NCBI RefSeq assembly: GCF_013282625.1
Contig: NZ_CP054020.1
Location: forward strand, 186,001-250,000
Reading direction: 5' to 3'
Length of the DNA: 64,000 nucleotides
Origin: Thiomicrorhabdus xiamenensis
Lineage (GTDB): Bacteria > Pseudomonadota > Gammaproteobacteria > Thiomicrospirales > Thiomicrospiraceae
This document shows, one piece after another, positions 35,918 through 44,676 of this stretch. Position numbers and translations under genes: made by a program. The notes under the pieces are model-generated. The model saw only the letters and a list, made by a program, of their open reading frames with translations. It was not told the DNA's origin and searched no databases. Each line of letters opens with the position of its first letter. Positions within the stretch are counted from its first letter, which is position 1.

Positions 35918-37348
35918 ATGGATACTACAGCTAAGCCACAATACGATAATGGCGTAGTCAAGTATTTAACGGTTGGCGCAATAGTCTTTTTGGTGTTGGG
36001 TACTTTCTTGGGTACCTTTGCAGCATCACAGCTTGCGTGGCCAGCGTTAAACTTTGACATCGCAGAAATCACTTTTGCTCGTTTGCGTGTAATGCATACG
36101 AACACGGTTATCTTTGCATTTGGTGGTATGACCTTGATGGCTACCGCATTCTATACAGTTCAGCGCACCAACGGTGTCAAGCTATGGAGTAACTCTATGG
36201 CCTGGTGGACTGCAATTCTTTTCACAATCGGTCTTCTGGCGACGGTTGTTACCATCTCTCTTGGGATGACAACCGGTAAAGAGTACCACGAGCAAGAGTG
36301 GCCTCTGGCAATTGCGATCGCTGTTGTCTGGACCATGTACACTTTCAACTTCGTAATGACCATCGCGTCACGTAACAAAGAGACGCACTCTCACGTATAC
36401 GTTTCGAACTGGTTCTTCCTAGGTATGATGATTGCGATCACTTACCTTTACGTTGTAAATGGTCTGGCAATTCCTGTTTCGTTGTTCCGTTCTTACTCAA
36501 TGTTTGCCGGTGTTCAAGATGCGATGATTCAGTGGTGGTGGGGTCACAATGCGGTAGGTTTCTTCCTGACTGCCGGTTTCCTTGCGATCATGTATTACTT
36601 CGTGCCTAAGCAGGCGCAGCGTCCTATCTACTCGTACCGTCTGTCAGTTATCCACTTCTGGGCTCTGATGTTCGGTTATGTATGGTTGGGTGCTCACCAC
36701 TTGCAATACACGGCGCTTCCAGACTGGACGGGTTCTCTTGGTGCGGTAATCTCACTAGCGATGATCATTCCTTCATGGGGTGGTGCGCTTAACGGTATGC
36801 TGACTCTGTCAGGTGCCTGGGACCGTCTGCGTACAGACTATATTCTGCGCTTCTTGATTATCTCTTTGGCGTTCTACGCGATGTCGACTTTCGAAGGCCC
36901 TGTAATGGCGGCTAAGACGGTTAACGCGCTATCTCACTACACTGACTGGACGGTTGGCCACGTTCACTCTGGTGCTCTGGGTTGGGTTGCGATGGTATCG
37001 ATCGGTGCTCTATACCACATGGTAATGAAGCTATGGAAAACCGAGATGTACTCTATGCAGTTGATCAACTTCCACTTCTGGTTGGCAACAATCGGTACGG
37101 TGTTCTACATCGTTGCGATGTGGGTATCCGGTATCATGCAGGGTCTAATGTGGCGTGCTTATGACGAGTACGGTACTTTGGCTTACACCTTTGCGGAATC
37201 GGTTGCAGCTATGCACCCATACTATGCAATGCGTGCTTTCGGTGGTCTATTGTTCTTCACCGGTGCGGCGGTCATGCTTTATAACGTAGTAATGACTATC
37301 CGTATGGCTAACGCTCGTGCGTCCAAGCCAGTTGAAGCAACTGCATAA
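35918..37348 (+). CDS. ccoN: cbb3-type cytochrome c oxidase subunit I CcoN
   Basis: 476 residues with about 12 spans. Heme and copper ligands are visible: MHTNTVIFAFGG, WWWGHNAVGFFL, LGAHHLQYT and GHVHSGALGW. This is the catalytic subunit of the high-affinity cbb3 oxidase that reduces oxygen at the inner membrane. AGGGGA is 8 bases before the ATG. Codons are strongly biased to CGT, GGT, CTG, ATC and AAC, more so than the flanking his and patatin genes, fitting high expression. Confidence 0.98.
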   Translation: MDTTAKPQYDNGVVKYLTVGAIVFLVLGTFLGTFAASQLAWPALNFDIAEITFARLRVMHTNTVIFAFGGMTLMATAFYTVQRTNGVKLWSNSMAWWTAILFTIGLLATVVTISLGMTTGKEYHEQEWPLAIAIAVVWTMYTFNFVMTIASRNKETHSHVYVSNWFFLGMMIAITYLYVVNGLAIPVSLFRSYSMFAGVQDAMIQWWWGHNAVGFFLTAGFLAIMYYFVPKQAQRPIYSYRLSVIHFWALMFGYVWLGAHHLQYTALPDWTGSLGAVISLAMIIPSWGGALNGMLTLSGAWDRLRTDYILRFLIISLAFYAMSTFEGPVMAAKTVNALSHYTDWTVGHVHSGALGWVAMVSIGALYHMVMKLWKTEMYSMQLINFHFWLATIGTVFYIVAMWVSGIMQGLMWRAYDEYGTLAYTFAESVAAMHPYYAMRAFGGLLFFTGAAVMLYNVVMTIRMANARASKPVEATA

Positions 37349-37419
37349 TTATTAGGCATCCTGTGCGTCGGTTCGGCCGACGCCCTGATTGGAATCAATG
37401 AGTTGAGGAGCACAAACTC

Positions 37420-38253
37420 ATGTCAAATCATGACGACAAACCAAAAAATATCCAGGATGGTCTAGAGCGTAATATTTTCGCCCTATTCCTGGCGACTGCA
37501 CTGGCAGTATCAATTGCGGGTATTGTTGAAATCGTACCTCTGTTCTATCTTAAATCTGCTGTAGATTACACAGAACAGACCGATAAATACGGTAACGCGA
37601 AAAATGAAAAGTTCCCTGAACTAGTTTGGGAACGTACCTTTACCGAAGATGAGAACGGTAAAATCGTAGCTGACAAGGCGCTATACAAGTTCGATAAGAA
37701 CGGTAAGCCGATGTTGGCAGATTGGAAAGCAGGCGACGGTGTACGTCCTTACACGCCGCTTGAGCTAGCCGGTCGCGATCTTTATCTTCGTGAAGGTTGT
37801 TATATTTGTCACTCTCAAATGATTCGTCCGTTCCGTGATGAGCGCGAACGTTACGGTCACTTCTCTCTGGCGACAGAATCTATGTACGATCACCCTATGC
37901 AATGGGGTTCAAAGCGTACTGGTCCTGATCTGGCCCGTCTAGGTGGTAAATACTCTGATGAATGGCACGTAATGCACTTGTTGCGTCCACAGGATCTAGT
38001 TCCTGAATCAGTTATGCCTGCCTATCCATGGCTTGCGGATCGTATGGTTTCTGAAGATTTCTTCGGCACGGAACGTGATATGAAGAAACGTCTGGAAGTT
38101 ATGCGTACTCTAGGGGTTCCGTACTCTGACTGGGAAATTGAAAACGCGAACAAAGCGATCGAAGGTTATACCGAGATGGATGCGATGGTTGCGTACCTGC
38201 AGGTGTTGGGAACGATGGTTAAGCTGGACGACAGTAAAGTTTACCGTCAATAA
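37420..38253 (+). CDS. ccoO: cbb3-type cytochrome c oxidase subunit II CcoO, with insertion
   Basis: 277 residues. One N-terminal span, then the mono-heme domain with CYICH (Cys127, Cys130, His131), [10 protein letters not shown] and the axial Met region [12 protein letters not shown]. Typical CcoO proteins are about 200-240 residues; here roughly 45 extra residues (about 50-107) lie between the span and the [11 protein letters not shown] segment, containing [11 protein letters not shown] and a [10 protein letters not shown] turn. GAGGAG precedes the ATG. ccoQ follows with a TAATG overlap. Confidence 0.97.
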   Translation: MSNHDDKPKNIQDGLERNIFALFLATALAVSIAGIVEIVPLFYLKSAVDYTEQTDKYGNAKNEKFPELVWERTFTEDENGKIVADKALYKFDKNGKPMLADWKAGDGVRPYTPLELAGRDLYLREGCYICHSQMIRPFRDERERYGHFSLATESMYDHPMQWGSKRTGPDLARLGGKYSDEWHVMHLLRPQDLVPESVMPAYPWLADRMVSEDFFGTERDMKKRLEVMRTLGVPYSDWEIENANKAIEGYTEMDAMVAYLQVLGTMVKLDDSKVYRQ

Positions 38254-38435
38254 TGAGTCGTATGGAACATTACTTCAGCACAGACTGGTCAGCATTGACT
38301 ACCCAAGACTGGGCTGGACTGATCATCACGGTTTTAGTGTTTATCGGTATGTTGATTACCTTTGCTCTGGCTCTGCGCCCATCCAAGCGTAAAGAGCTGG
38401 AGGAGCAAAAACACAAAATCCTTGAAGATGATTGA
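38253..38435 (+). CDS. ccoQ: cbb3-type oxidase subunit IV CcoQ
   Basis: 60 residues: one span (LIITVLVFIGMLITFALALR) and a charged cytoplasmic tail (SKRKELEEQKHKI). Size and position between ccoO and ccoP identify the small CcoQ subunit, which stabilises the oxidase. The ATG overlaps the ccoO stop. Confidence 0.93.
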   Translation: MSRMEHYFSTDWSALTTQDWAGLIITVLVFIGMLITFALALRPSKRKELEEQKHKILEDD

Positions 38436-38457
38436 ATCATTCTGAGGAGAATAAAAA

Positions 38458-39366
38458 ATGGCAAATCATAACCCTTGGCCAGACGAAGGCAATACTGGTC
38501 ACATTTGGGATGAGGACCTGCGTGAGTTAGATAACCCACCGCCGCTGTGGTGGATGCTGTCTTTCTATGCCGGTTTCATCATGATTATCTTCTACACCTT
38601 GTATTATCCGGTTATTCCTTTGACCGATAAAACAGGTGAGTTCACTAAAGGTATGGCAGGATGGACTGCCATCGAAGAGTACAACGAAGACTTCAAAGTA
38701 CTGAAAGACTGGCGTGTTGCTAAATTCGCCGATAAGGAAGAGCAGCTGGCTGCGATGTCTGTTGCCGATATCCTTAAAGATGATGAACTGCGTCAGTACG
38801 CGGTAGCAACTTCAAAAGTACTTTTCGGTGATTACTGTGCGGCTTGTCACGGTGCCGGTGGTGCGGGTAACCCTAACTTCCCTGTTTTGGCTGATGATGA
38901 TTGGCTATGGGGTGGTCAGGTAGCGCAAATCGAAGCGTCGATTAAAAACGGTCGTATCGGTAACATGCCTGCTCGCGGCATGATGGGTAACCTGTCTGAC
39001 GAAGAGATCGATAACGTAACCGATTATGTTATCGCGCTTTCCGAAGGTAAGGGTAGCGACCCTCAATTTGCAGCCGGTAAAGCGGTATATGCGAAAGGTA
39101 TGTGTCTTGCGTGTCACGGTCCTGCTGGTAAGCCTTTGGCTCCAGCCGGTGCAGCTAACCTGACTGACCAGGTATGGCGTTTCAGCTCTGATCGCGATGC
39201 GATCCGTAACGTAATCGCTAACGGTGTAAATGTTAAGAAAAACGGCGAATACATCGAAGGTACTCGTCAAGCGATTATGCCGGCTTTCAAAGAGCGTCTT
39301 CCAAACGCGGATGTTAACGTTAAACGTCTTGCGGTTTATATCCACCAGCTAGGTGGTGGTCAATAA
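38458..39366 (+). CDS. ccoP: cbb3-type cytochrome c oxidase di-heme subunit III CcoP
   Basis: 302 residues. N-terminal HIWDEDLRELDNPPP is the CcoP signature, one clear span follows, then two cytochrome c domains with CAACH (Cys127, Cys130, His131) and CLACH (Cys216, Cys219, His220). CcoP passes electrons to CcoO/CcoN. GAGGAG precedes the ATG. A terminator hairpin follows directly. Confidence 0.98.
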   Translation: MANHNPWPDEGNTGHIWDEDLRELDNPPPLWWMLSFYAGFIMIIFYTLYYPVIPLTDKTGEFTKGMAGWTAIEEYNEDFKVLKDWRVAKFADKEEQLAAMSVADILKDDELRQYAVATSKVLFGDYCAACHGAGGAGNPNFPVLADDDWLWGGQVAQIEASIKNGRIGNMPARGMMGNLSDEEIDNVTDYVIALSEGKGSDPQFAAGKAVYAKGMCLACHGPAGKPLAPAGAANLTDQVWRFSSDRDAIRNVIANGVNVKKNGEYIEGTRQAIMPAFKERLPNADVNVKRLAVYIHQLGGGQ

Positions 39367-39379
39367 GGCGATCTGTAAG

Positions 39380-39405
39380 AAAGGAGAGTTCTGGCTCTCC
39401 TTTTT
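39380..39405 (+). terminator. Terminator/attenuator after ccoP
   Basis: Stem AAAGGAGAG / CTCTCCTTT with loop TTCTGG and a short T run, 14 bases beyond the ccoP stop and 40 bases before the next small gene. Probably lets part of the transcripts continue. Confidence 0.7.
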
Positions 39406-39444
39406 GCTTTCTTAAGCTCTACTTTAGTGACAAAGGAGTTCATC

Positions 39445-39582
39445 ATGGGTGATTTAAATAATGACTGGGTACTTTGGGGTTCTATCGGCGCCTTGGTACT
39501 TTCAATTGTTGCATTAATTGGTTTTGCCTGGAAAGCCGCTCGCGGTATGGAAGGCATGGAAAAGGATGAAGATAAAGATTAA
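39445..39582 (+). CDS. 45-residue single-span protein, likely small cbb3 oxidase accessory subunit
   Basis: A short gene with a good ribosome site (AAAGGAG 7 bases upstream) sits between the ccoP terminator and a second strong terminator. The product begins MGDLNNDW, has one span (LWGSIGALVLSIVALIGFAW) and ends in a charged tail EGMEKDEDKD. Codon use resembles ccoNOQP. Small single-span subunits such as CcoM are known in Pseudomonas cbb3 oxidases; this protein has the right size and place but I cannot show homology. It may be an extra subunit or assembly factor, or a diverged CcoQ-like protein. Confidence 0.7.
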   Translation: MGDLNNDWVLWGSIGALVLSIVALIGFAWKAARGMEGMEKDEDKD

Positions 39583-39612
39583 TTAATCTTGATTCTTGAT
39601 TTATACATCCTT

Positions 39613-39638
39613 AAAAGCCGGGGGAACCCGGCTTTTTT
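39613..39638 (+). terminator. Strong intrinsic terminator after the 45-residue gene
   Basis: Ten-base stem AAAAGCCGGG / CCCGGCTTTT with GGAA tetraloop and six Ts. It ends the ccoNOQP-plus-small-gene transcript. Confidence 0.9.
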
Positions 39639-39760
39639 ATTCCTATCTCAAATCAAAAAATGCTTATATTCCAAGATAAAGATAATCAGTTTTGAGATAA
39701 TTTTGATTCGTTAAAATCATGATCTACTTGAATATTTAGCAGTATTAGCAAGGAAAAGCT

Positions 39761-41236
39761 ATGTCAGAAAAGCAGTCAGAGACGGCCACTAAAAGCGGTA
39801 CCGATCACTCGGTACTGGGTGGTGTCGAAACCAGTAATAAAAATCTGGAAAACATCGGGGTAGAATTGTTGCCGGTGCATACGGAAGGGACTGTGCACGC
39901 GAAACGCATTCCGGGAACTTTCCGTAAGATAAAATGGATTCTGGCCTCATTCTGGTTGATTCTGTTTGTTGGTCCTTACCTGCGCTGGGATGGACATCAG
40001 GCTATTCTGTGGGATCTGGCGAATCGCCAGTTTCACTTTTTCGGCCTGACCATTCTGCCTCAGGATATTTGGATTCTGGCCATGATTCTGCTCTTTTTTG
40101 CGTTACTGCTAGCGGCTTCAACGGCTGTTGCCGGGCGTCTCTGGTGCGGGTATTTCTGTTTCCATACGGTTTGGACGGATGTCTTTACCTGGCTGGAAGA
40201 GAAATTTGAAGGCCAGCCGAACAAGCGTCAAAAGCTGGATCAAGCGCCGATGAGCCTGGAAAAGCTCAAGGTTAAGATTCCGAAGCACCTTATCTGGCTA
40301 TTGATCGGTTTCGCAACTTCTTTCAGTTTTGTTGCTTATTTTACCGATGCGATTGACCTTTGGGCACGTCTGTTTGCTTTTGAATGGGGTAGTGTCGAGA
40401 CGACCATCGTCGTCGTTCTTGGATTGTCGACCTATTTTTTTGCCGGCTTTCTGCGTGAGCAAACCTGTATCGGTTTTTGCCCTTATGCACGTATTCAGGG
40501 TGCCATGATCGATACGCAAACTGTCGTGCCGACTTATGACCAGGATCGTGGTGAGCCTCGTGGGCGTATGCGCCGTGTCAAACCGGGTGAAGAAGCCCCT
40601 GATTTAGGTGACTGTATCGATTGTAACCTGTGTGTTGCGGTCTGCCCGACCGGTGTTGATATTCGTTTGGGGCAGCAGTTCGGCTGTATTACCTGCGGTC
40701 TGTGTATCGACGCCTGTGATTCGGTCATGGATAAGATCAAAAAGCCGCGTGGGCTGATTCGCTATGCATCCTTGCAAGAGTTTACCGGCAAGAAGTTGCC
40801 GGCTATCTGGAAACGTCCGCGTGTAATCGTCTATTCCGCGATTATGACGTTTGCCGCTGGTGCGATCCTGTACGGTTTGGCCACTATGTCGCCGATTGAC
40901 GTCAAAGCGTTGCACGAACGCTCGCCTCTGTTTGTTCAGATGAGTAACGGCTCGATTCAGAACAAGTGGACGCTTAAAGTCGTCAATAAAGGCGCCGAAG
41001 TGATGCAGGCCAAAATTACCATCGGCTCCGAATTCCAGAATATGGAATATGACGTCAGTCCTGCAGTATTGAGCGTGCAGCCGGGAACAGTTGGTTCGGC
41101 GACGCTGCTGGTACGTATTCCACGCCGTGATTTGACCGAGGCGAATACGCCGATCGATATCATGGTCGAAGACGTTAATAACCCGCAGATCAAAACCACT
41201 TACAACAGTGTTTTCATCGGTCCAAAACCCCGTTAA
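39761..41236 (+). CDS. ccoG: cbb3 oxidase accessory protein CcoG (polyferredoxin-like)
   Basis: 491 residues. Several spans, the GRLWCGYFCFHTVWTD and IGFCPYARIQGAM motifs, two [4Fe-4S] ferredoxin sites (CIDCNLCVAVCPTG and CITCGLCIDACD) and a C-terminal IgFN-like domain. CcoG proteins reduce cupric to cuprous ions for loading of the cbb3 copper site (known for Rhodobacter). AAGGAA precedes the ATG. Separated from ccoP by two terminators, so it probably has its own promoter in 39640-39760. Confidence 0.95.
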   Translation: MSEKQSETATKSGTDHSVLGGVETSNKNLENIGVELLPVHTEGTVHAKRIPGTFRKIKWILASFWLILFVGPYLRWDGHQAILWDLANRQFHFFGLTILPQDIWILAMILLFFALLLAASTAVAGRLWCGYFCFHTVWTDVFTWLEEKFEGQPNKRQKLDQAPMSLEKLKVKIPKHLIWLLIGFATSFSFVAYFTDAIDLWARLFAFEWGSVETTIVVVLGLSTYFFAGFLREQTCIGFCPYARIQGAMIDTQTVVPTYDQDRGEPRGRMRRVKPGEEAPDLGDCIDCNLCVAVCPTGVDIRLGQQFGCITCGLCIDACDSVMDKIKKPRGLIRYASLQEFTGKKLPAIWKRPRVIVYSAIMTFAAGAILYGLATMSPIDVKALHERSPLFVQMSNGSIQNKWTLKVVNKGAEVMQAKITIGSEFQNMEYDVSPAVLSVQPGTVGSATLLVRIPRRDLTEANTPIDIMVEDVNNPQIKTTYNSVFIGPKPR

Positions 41237-41293
41237 GTTTCAATAGCTTTCAAGGCTTTTTGTCAGGATTGCTTTGAGAAACACCGTTATAAT

Positions 41294-41329
41294 AAGCCCT
41301 TTACCTTTTTAAGGTAGAGGGCTTTTTTT
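41294..41329 (+). terminator. Strong intrinsic terminator between ccoG and ccoH
   Basis: A 14-base stem (41294-41307 with 41311-41324, one G-T wobble), TTT loop and a seven-T run. TATAAT at 41288-41293 abuts its left arm. Only about 37 bases separate the hairpin from the ccoH start. Confidence 0.85.
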
Positions 41330-41366
41330 CTTTGGGGCTTATTTGATTGAAATTTAGGAGATGACC

Positions 41367-41888
41367 ATGCCAGAAGCCAAAAAAGACCAGCGTGACTGGA
41401 GCAATGTATGGAAGAATCCGTTCGTCATTGCCTGGCTGGTGATTCTGACGATTGTATTAGCGGTTAACTTCTTTATGGTCAGTATGGCGATTGTGACCAA
41501 TCCAGGTCTGGTTGTGGACGACTTTTACGAGCAGGGCAAGAATATGGATAAAATCCTTGCCGAACAGAAGCGTATGGAAAAGTTGGGTTGGCAATTGAAT
41601 ATTGATCTGCCGATCCTTTCCGAAGCCAAATCGCAAACGGTGACTCTGAACGTGCTTGATAACGAGAATAAGCCGATGGATGTCGACAGTGCGATTCTGT
41701 ACTACTATCGTCCTTCCGACCGTAACCTGGATGGCGAAGCGCCTTTGTCGGCGACCACAGAGACCGGCGTTTATCAGGTTGAGTTCAGTCTTCCTCTTAA
41801 AGGAAAGTGGGATGTGATTATGGAGGTCAAAAAGGGTGAAAATACCTTTAATGTCGGGCGCTCCATTATGGTTCAGGATCCGGAATAA
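41367..41888 (+). CDS. ccoH: cbb3 oxidase assembly protein CcoH/FixH
   Basis: 173 residues. The ATG at 41367 is preferred over 41361 because TAGGAG ends directly before 41361, giving a workable spacing only for the second. One N-terminal span ([20 protein letters not shown]), the [12 protein letters not shown] segment typical of FixH, then a periplasmic β-sandwich ending in [11 protein letters not shown]. FixH/CcoH binds the oxidase during assembly. 13 bases to ccoI. Confidence 0.92.
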   Translation: MPEAKKDQRDWSNVWKNPFVIAWLVILTIVLAVNFFMVSMAIVTNPGLVVDDFYEQGKNMDKILAEQKRMEKLGWQLNIDLPILSEAKSQTVTLNVLDNENKPMDVDSAILYYYRPSDRNLDGEAPLSATTETGVYQVEFSLPLKGKWDVIMEVKKGENTFNVGRSIMVQDPE

Positions 41889-41901
41889 AGAGTAAGTATC
41901 T

Positions 41902-44412
41902 ATGGCGCAAAGCTGCTTTCACTGCGGACAGGCGATTCCGGAAGGTGACCTGATTCTCAAACCGATCGAAAACGAAGAGCGGGAATTCTGCTGTCACGGA
42001 TGTGCTTCGGTGTGCGAAGTGATTTACGAATCCGGTATGCAGAGTTTTTACCAACGCACTCCGGACGGTGAGCTTTTGTCCCCGCCGCCGGCGCCTAACA
42101 AAGATATCGACTTCTACGATTACGACGAAGTACAGGAACAGTATGTCGATAATCTTGGCGAGCGTCGGGAAATCACCCTGATGTCCGAAGCAATTCACTG
42201 CGCCGCCTGCGTCTGGCTGATTGAGCATACTCTGGCCAATGTGGACGGGATTATGATGGCCCGCGTCAACTTTACCAACAAGCAGATTAAGCTGCGTTGG
42301 GACAACTCTCAGATCAAACTTTCCGACATTATCAAAAAGCTGAACAGTATTGGCTATGACGCCACGCCTTATGACGCTTCGGCCAGCGAAGCGGCTTACC
42401 GTAAAGCCAACCGCGATCTTCTGTACCGCCTGGGTTTTGCCGGTTTTGCCATGATGAATGTGATGTGGTTTTCGGTTGCGCTTTATACCGGCGCCAGCGA
42501 AGATCTGGAGTATCGCAATTATTTCCATTGGCTCGAGCTTGTGATCGCGACAGTGACGCTGGCTTATTCCGGTCAGCCGTTCTTCAAAGGGGCTTATACC
42601 GCGCTTAAAGGGCGTACGGTCGGAATGGATGTCTCCATTAGCCTCGGGATGATGACGACCTATCTGTACTCCTGCTGGGTAACCATGCATCCGGAAAATG
42701 TCGGTGAAGTGTATTTCGATACGTTGATCGATTTCATGTTCCTGCTGCTGATTGGTCGCTACCTTGAAGCGATTTCGAAAAACAAAGCGGTTGACGCCTC
42801 AAGGCGTCTGATGGAATTGCAGCCGAAAGTGGCGCGTAAGCTGGACGACGGCGAAGAACAGATTGTTCCGGTGCGTACTTTGACACGCGGTATGCAGATA
42901 CTGGTCAAGCCAGGCGAGCAGTTTCCGGCCGACGGCCTGGTGGTTAGCGGCGAAAGTCTGGTCAATGAATCCATGCTCAGCGGTGAGTCGCGTGAAATCA
43001 GCAAGCGACACGGCAGCAAAGTGGCTGCGGGGACTCTGAATATTGATGGCACCTTAACGGTAGAAGTGGAATCGATATTGCAGAATACCCAACTCGGACG
43101 AATCGTGCATATGGTTGAAGAGGCGCAGGGTTCGAAAGCGCCGATTCAATGCACTGCCGATAAGATTATGCCGTGGTTTGTCACCGTGACTTTAAGTCTG
43201 GCGGTGTTCAGTTTCGTCTATTGGCTGTTCAACGCCGAAATCGAGTTTGCGATCATGACCGCCACAGCAGTACTGATTATTACCTGTCCATGCGCCTTCG
43301 GGCTGGCGACGCCTATGGCGATTGCGGTTGCTTCGGGTGTCTCCGCCCGCCACGGTATTTTGATTAAAAACGGAACCGTGCTTGAGACTTTGCGGGATAT
43401 GGATCACTTTGTATTCGATAAAACCGGAACGCTTACCAAAGGTAAGATGAAGCTGACAGCTACCGAGTGGCTCGATGATTCGATTAAACAGAAAACGGTC
43501 TATCATGCCGTGGCCGCGATTGAGAACCGCTCCGAACACAGTCTTGGTAAAGCGCTGTTTGAATCGATCTGTGTGCAGCAGAATCTACCCGCCCGGGAAT
43601 TGCCGCAAGTGGATGAATTCAAGACGATCTCAGGAAAAGGGGTCTATGGCTGCATCGACGGTGTCAAATGGCATATAGGGACGGCCAGATGGCTTGAAGA
43701 GCTGTCAATTGAACTGCCGTTAAGCTTGCTTGATAGAACCAGAAGACATGCAGAGATGGCGCAGACGGCGGTATGGATTGCATGCGATGATGTTGTGCAG
43801 GCGGTTTTCTATCTGGAAGATGAAATTCGCGAAGATGCCGCTGAGCTGATTCAGTTACTGAAAGCGCGCGGTAAGGAAGTGACTTTGCTGAGCGGTGACC
43901 TGAACGTGGTTGCCGAACGGGTTGCTGAACAGCTTGGCGGTCTGAATGTGATTGCCGAAGTTCTGCCTGAAGATAAGAATGCCCAGATTCAAAAACTTCA
44001 GCGGCAGGGACAGCGGGTTGCAATGGTCGGTGATGGAATTAACGATGCTCCGGCACTGGTCCGCGCCGACGTCGGGATTGCTCTTGGCTCCGGTACCGAT
44101 GTATCAATGGAAAGTGCCGATATCGTCTTGATGAACAATCATTTGCTGGCCGTCGAAACCGCGGTCGCACTTTCTGACCGTACCCTGAAAACCATTAAAC
44201 AAAACATTGCCAGTTCCATCACCTATAACCTGATTATGGTGCCTTTGGCGATGAGTGGTGCCCTGACACCGCTGATCGCAGCGATTACGATGCCTTTGAG
44301 CAGTTTGGTGGTTATTGGAAATGCCGCCAGAATCCGCAGCTTTTTCGGTGACAAGGCGATGCGTCAGAGACAGAAAACGGCCAGAAAAAAGGTCGAAGTG
44401 ATAGGAGCTTAA
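41902..44412 (+). CDS. ccoI: Copper-transporting P-type ATPase CcoI/FixI
   Basis: 836 residues. N-terminal Cys motifs CFHC and CCHGC, a heavy-metal domain with CAAC (about 100-103), eight spans, CPC in TCPCAFGLATP (about 460), phosphorylation site DKTGT (about 505), SGE actuator motif SGESREIS and GDGINDAPAL. CcoI/FixI is the Cu+ exporter (CtpA/CopA2 type) that feeds copper to the cbb3 active site. The stop is 1 base before the ccoS start. Confidence 0.96.
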   Translation: MAQSCFHCGQAIPEGDLILKPIENEEREFCCHGCASVCEVIYESGMQSFYQRTPDGELLSPPPAPNKDIDFYDYDEVQEQYVDNLGERREITLMSEAIHCAACVWLIEHTLANVDGIMMARVNFTNKQIKLRWDNSQIKLSDIIKKLNSIGYDATPYDASASEAAYRKANRDLLYRLGFAGFAMMNVMWFSVALYTGASEDLEYRNYFHWLELVIATVTLAYSGQPFFKGAYTALKGRTVGMDVSISLGMMTTYLYSCWVTMHPENVGEVYFDTLIDFMFLLLIGRYLEAISKNKAVDASRRLMELQPKVARKLDDGEEQIVPVRTLTRGMQILVKPGEQFPADGLVVSGESLVNESMLSGESREISKRHGSKVAAGTLNIDGTLTVEVESILQNTQLGRIVHMVEEAQGSKAPIQCTADKIMPWFVTVTLSLAVFSFVYWLFNAEIEFAIMTATAVLIITCPCAFGLATPMAIAVASGVSARHGILIKNGTVLETLRDMDHFVFDKTGTLTKGKMKLTATEWLDDSIKQKTVYHAVAAIENRSEHSLGKALFESICVQQNLPARELPQVDEFKTISGKGVYGCIDGVKWHIGTARWLEELSIELPLSLLDRTRRHAEMAQTAVWIACDDVVQAVFYLEDEIREDAAELIQLLKARGKEVTLLSGDLNVVAERVAEQLGGLNVIAEVLPEDKNAQIQKLQRQGQRVAMVGDGINDAPALVRADVGIALGSGTDVSMESADIVLMNNHLLAVETAVALSDRTLKTIKQNIASSITYNLIMVPLAMSGALTPLIAAITMPLSSLVVIGNAARIRSFFGDKAMRQRQKTARKKVEVIGA

Positions 44413-44413
44413 A

Positions 44414-44659
44414 GTGGATGTAATTTACGGCTTAATTCCGATGATGTTGTTCTTCGGTTTTCTGGTTGTGGTGGTCTTTATCTGGATGGCCAAAAAAGGC
44501 TATTTTGACGATATGGACGGCCAAGCGAACCGAATCCTGATGGATGACGACGACTTTCAACCGACTGCTAAGCAGGAGAAGGGGGATGAGAGTGAAGCTT
44601 CTCCTGCGGAACAGGGAACAGAAACGGAACAGAGCAAGGGTACGCCTGCGGATAAGTAA
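44414..44659 (+). CDS. ccoS: cbb3 oxidase maturation protein CcoS
   Basis: 81 residues from a GTG with GGAG 7 bases upstream, 1 base after ccoI. One span (GLIPMMLFFGFLVVVVFIWM), then GYFDDMDGQANRILMDDD, the CcoS signature, and a Glu-rich tail longer than usual (about 30 residues). CcoS is needed for insertion of heme and copper. Last gene of the locus; convergent with the patatin gene 17 bases away. Confidence 0.95.
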   Translation: MDVIYGLIPMMLFFGFLVVVVFIWMAKKGYFDDMDGQANRILMDDDDFQPTAKQEKGDESEASPAEQGTETEQSKGTPADK

Positions 44660-44676
44660 GCCGCAGCTCTTAGTGC

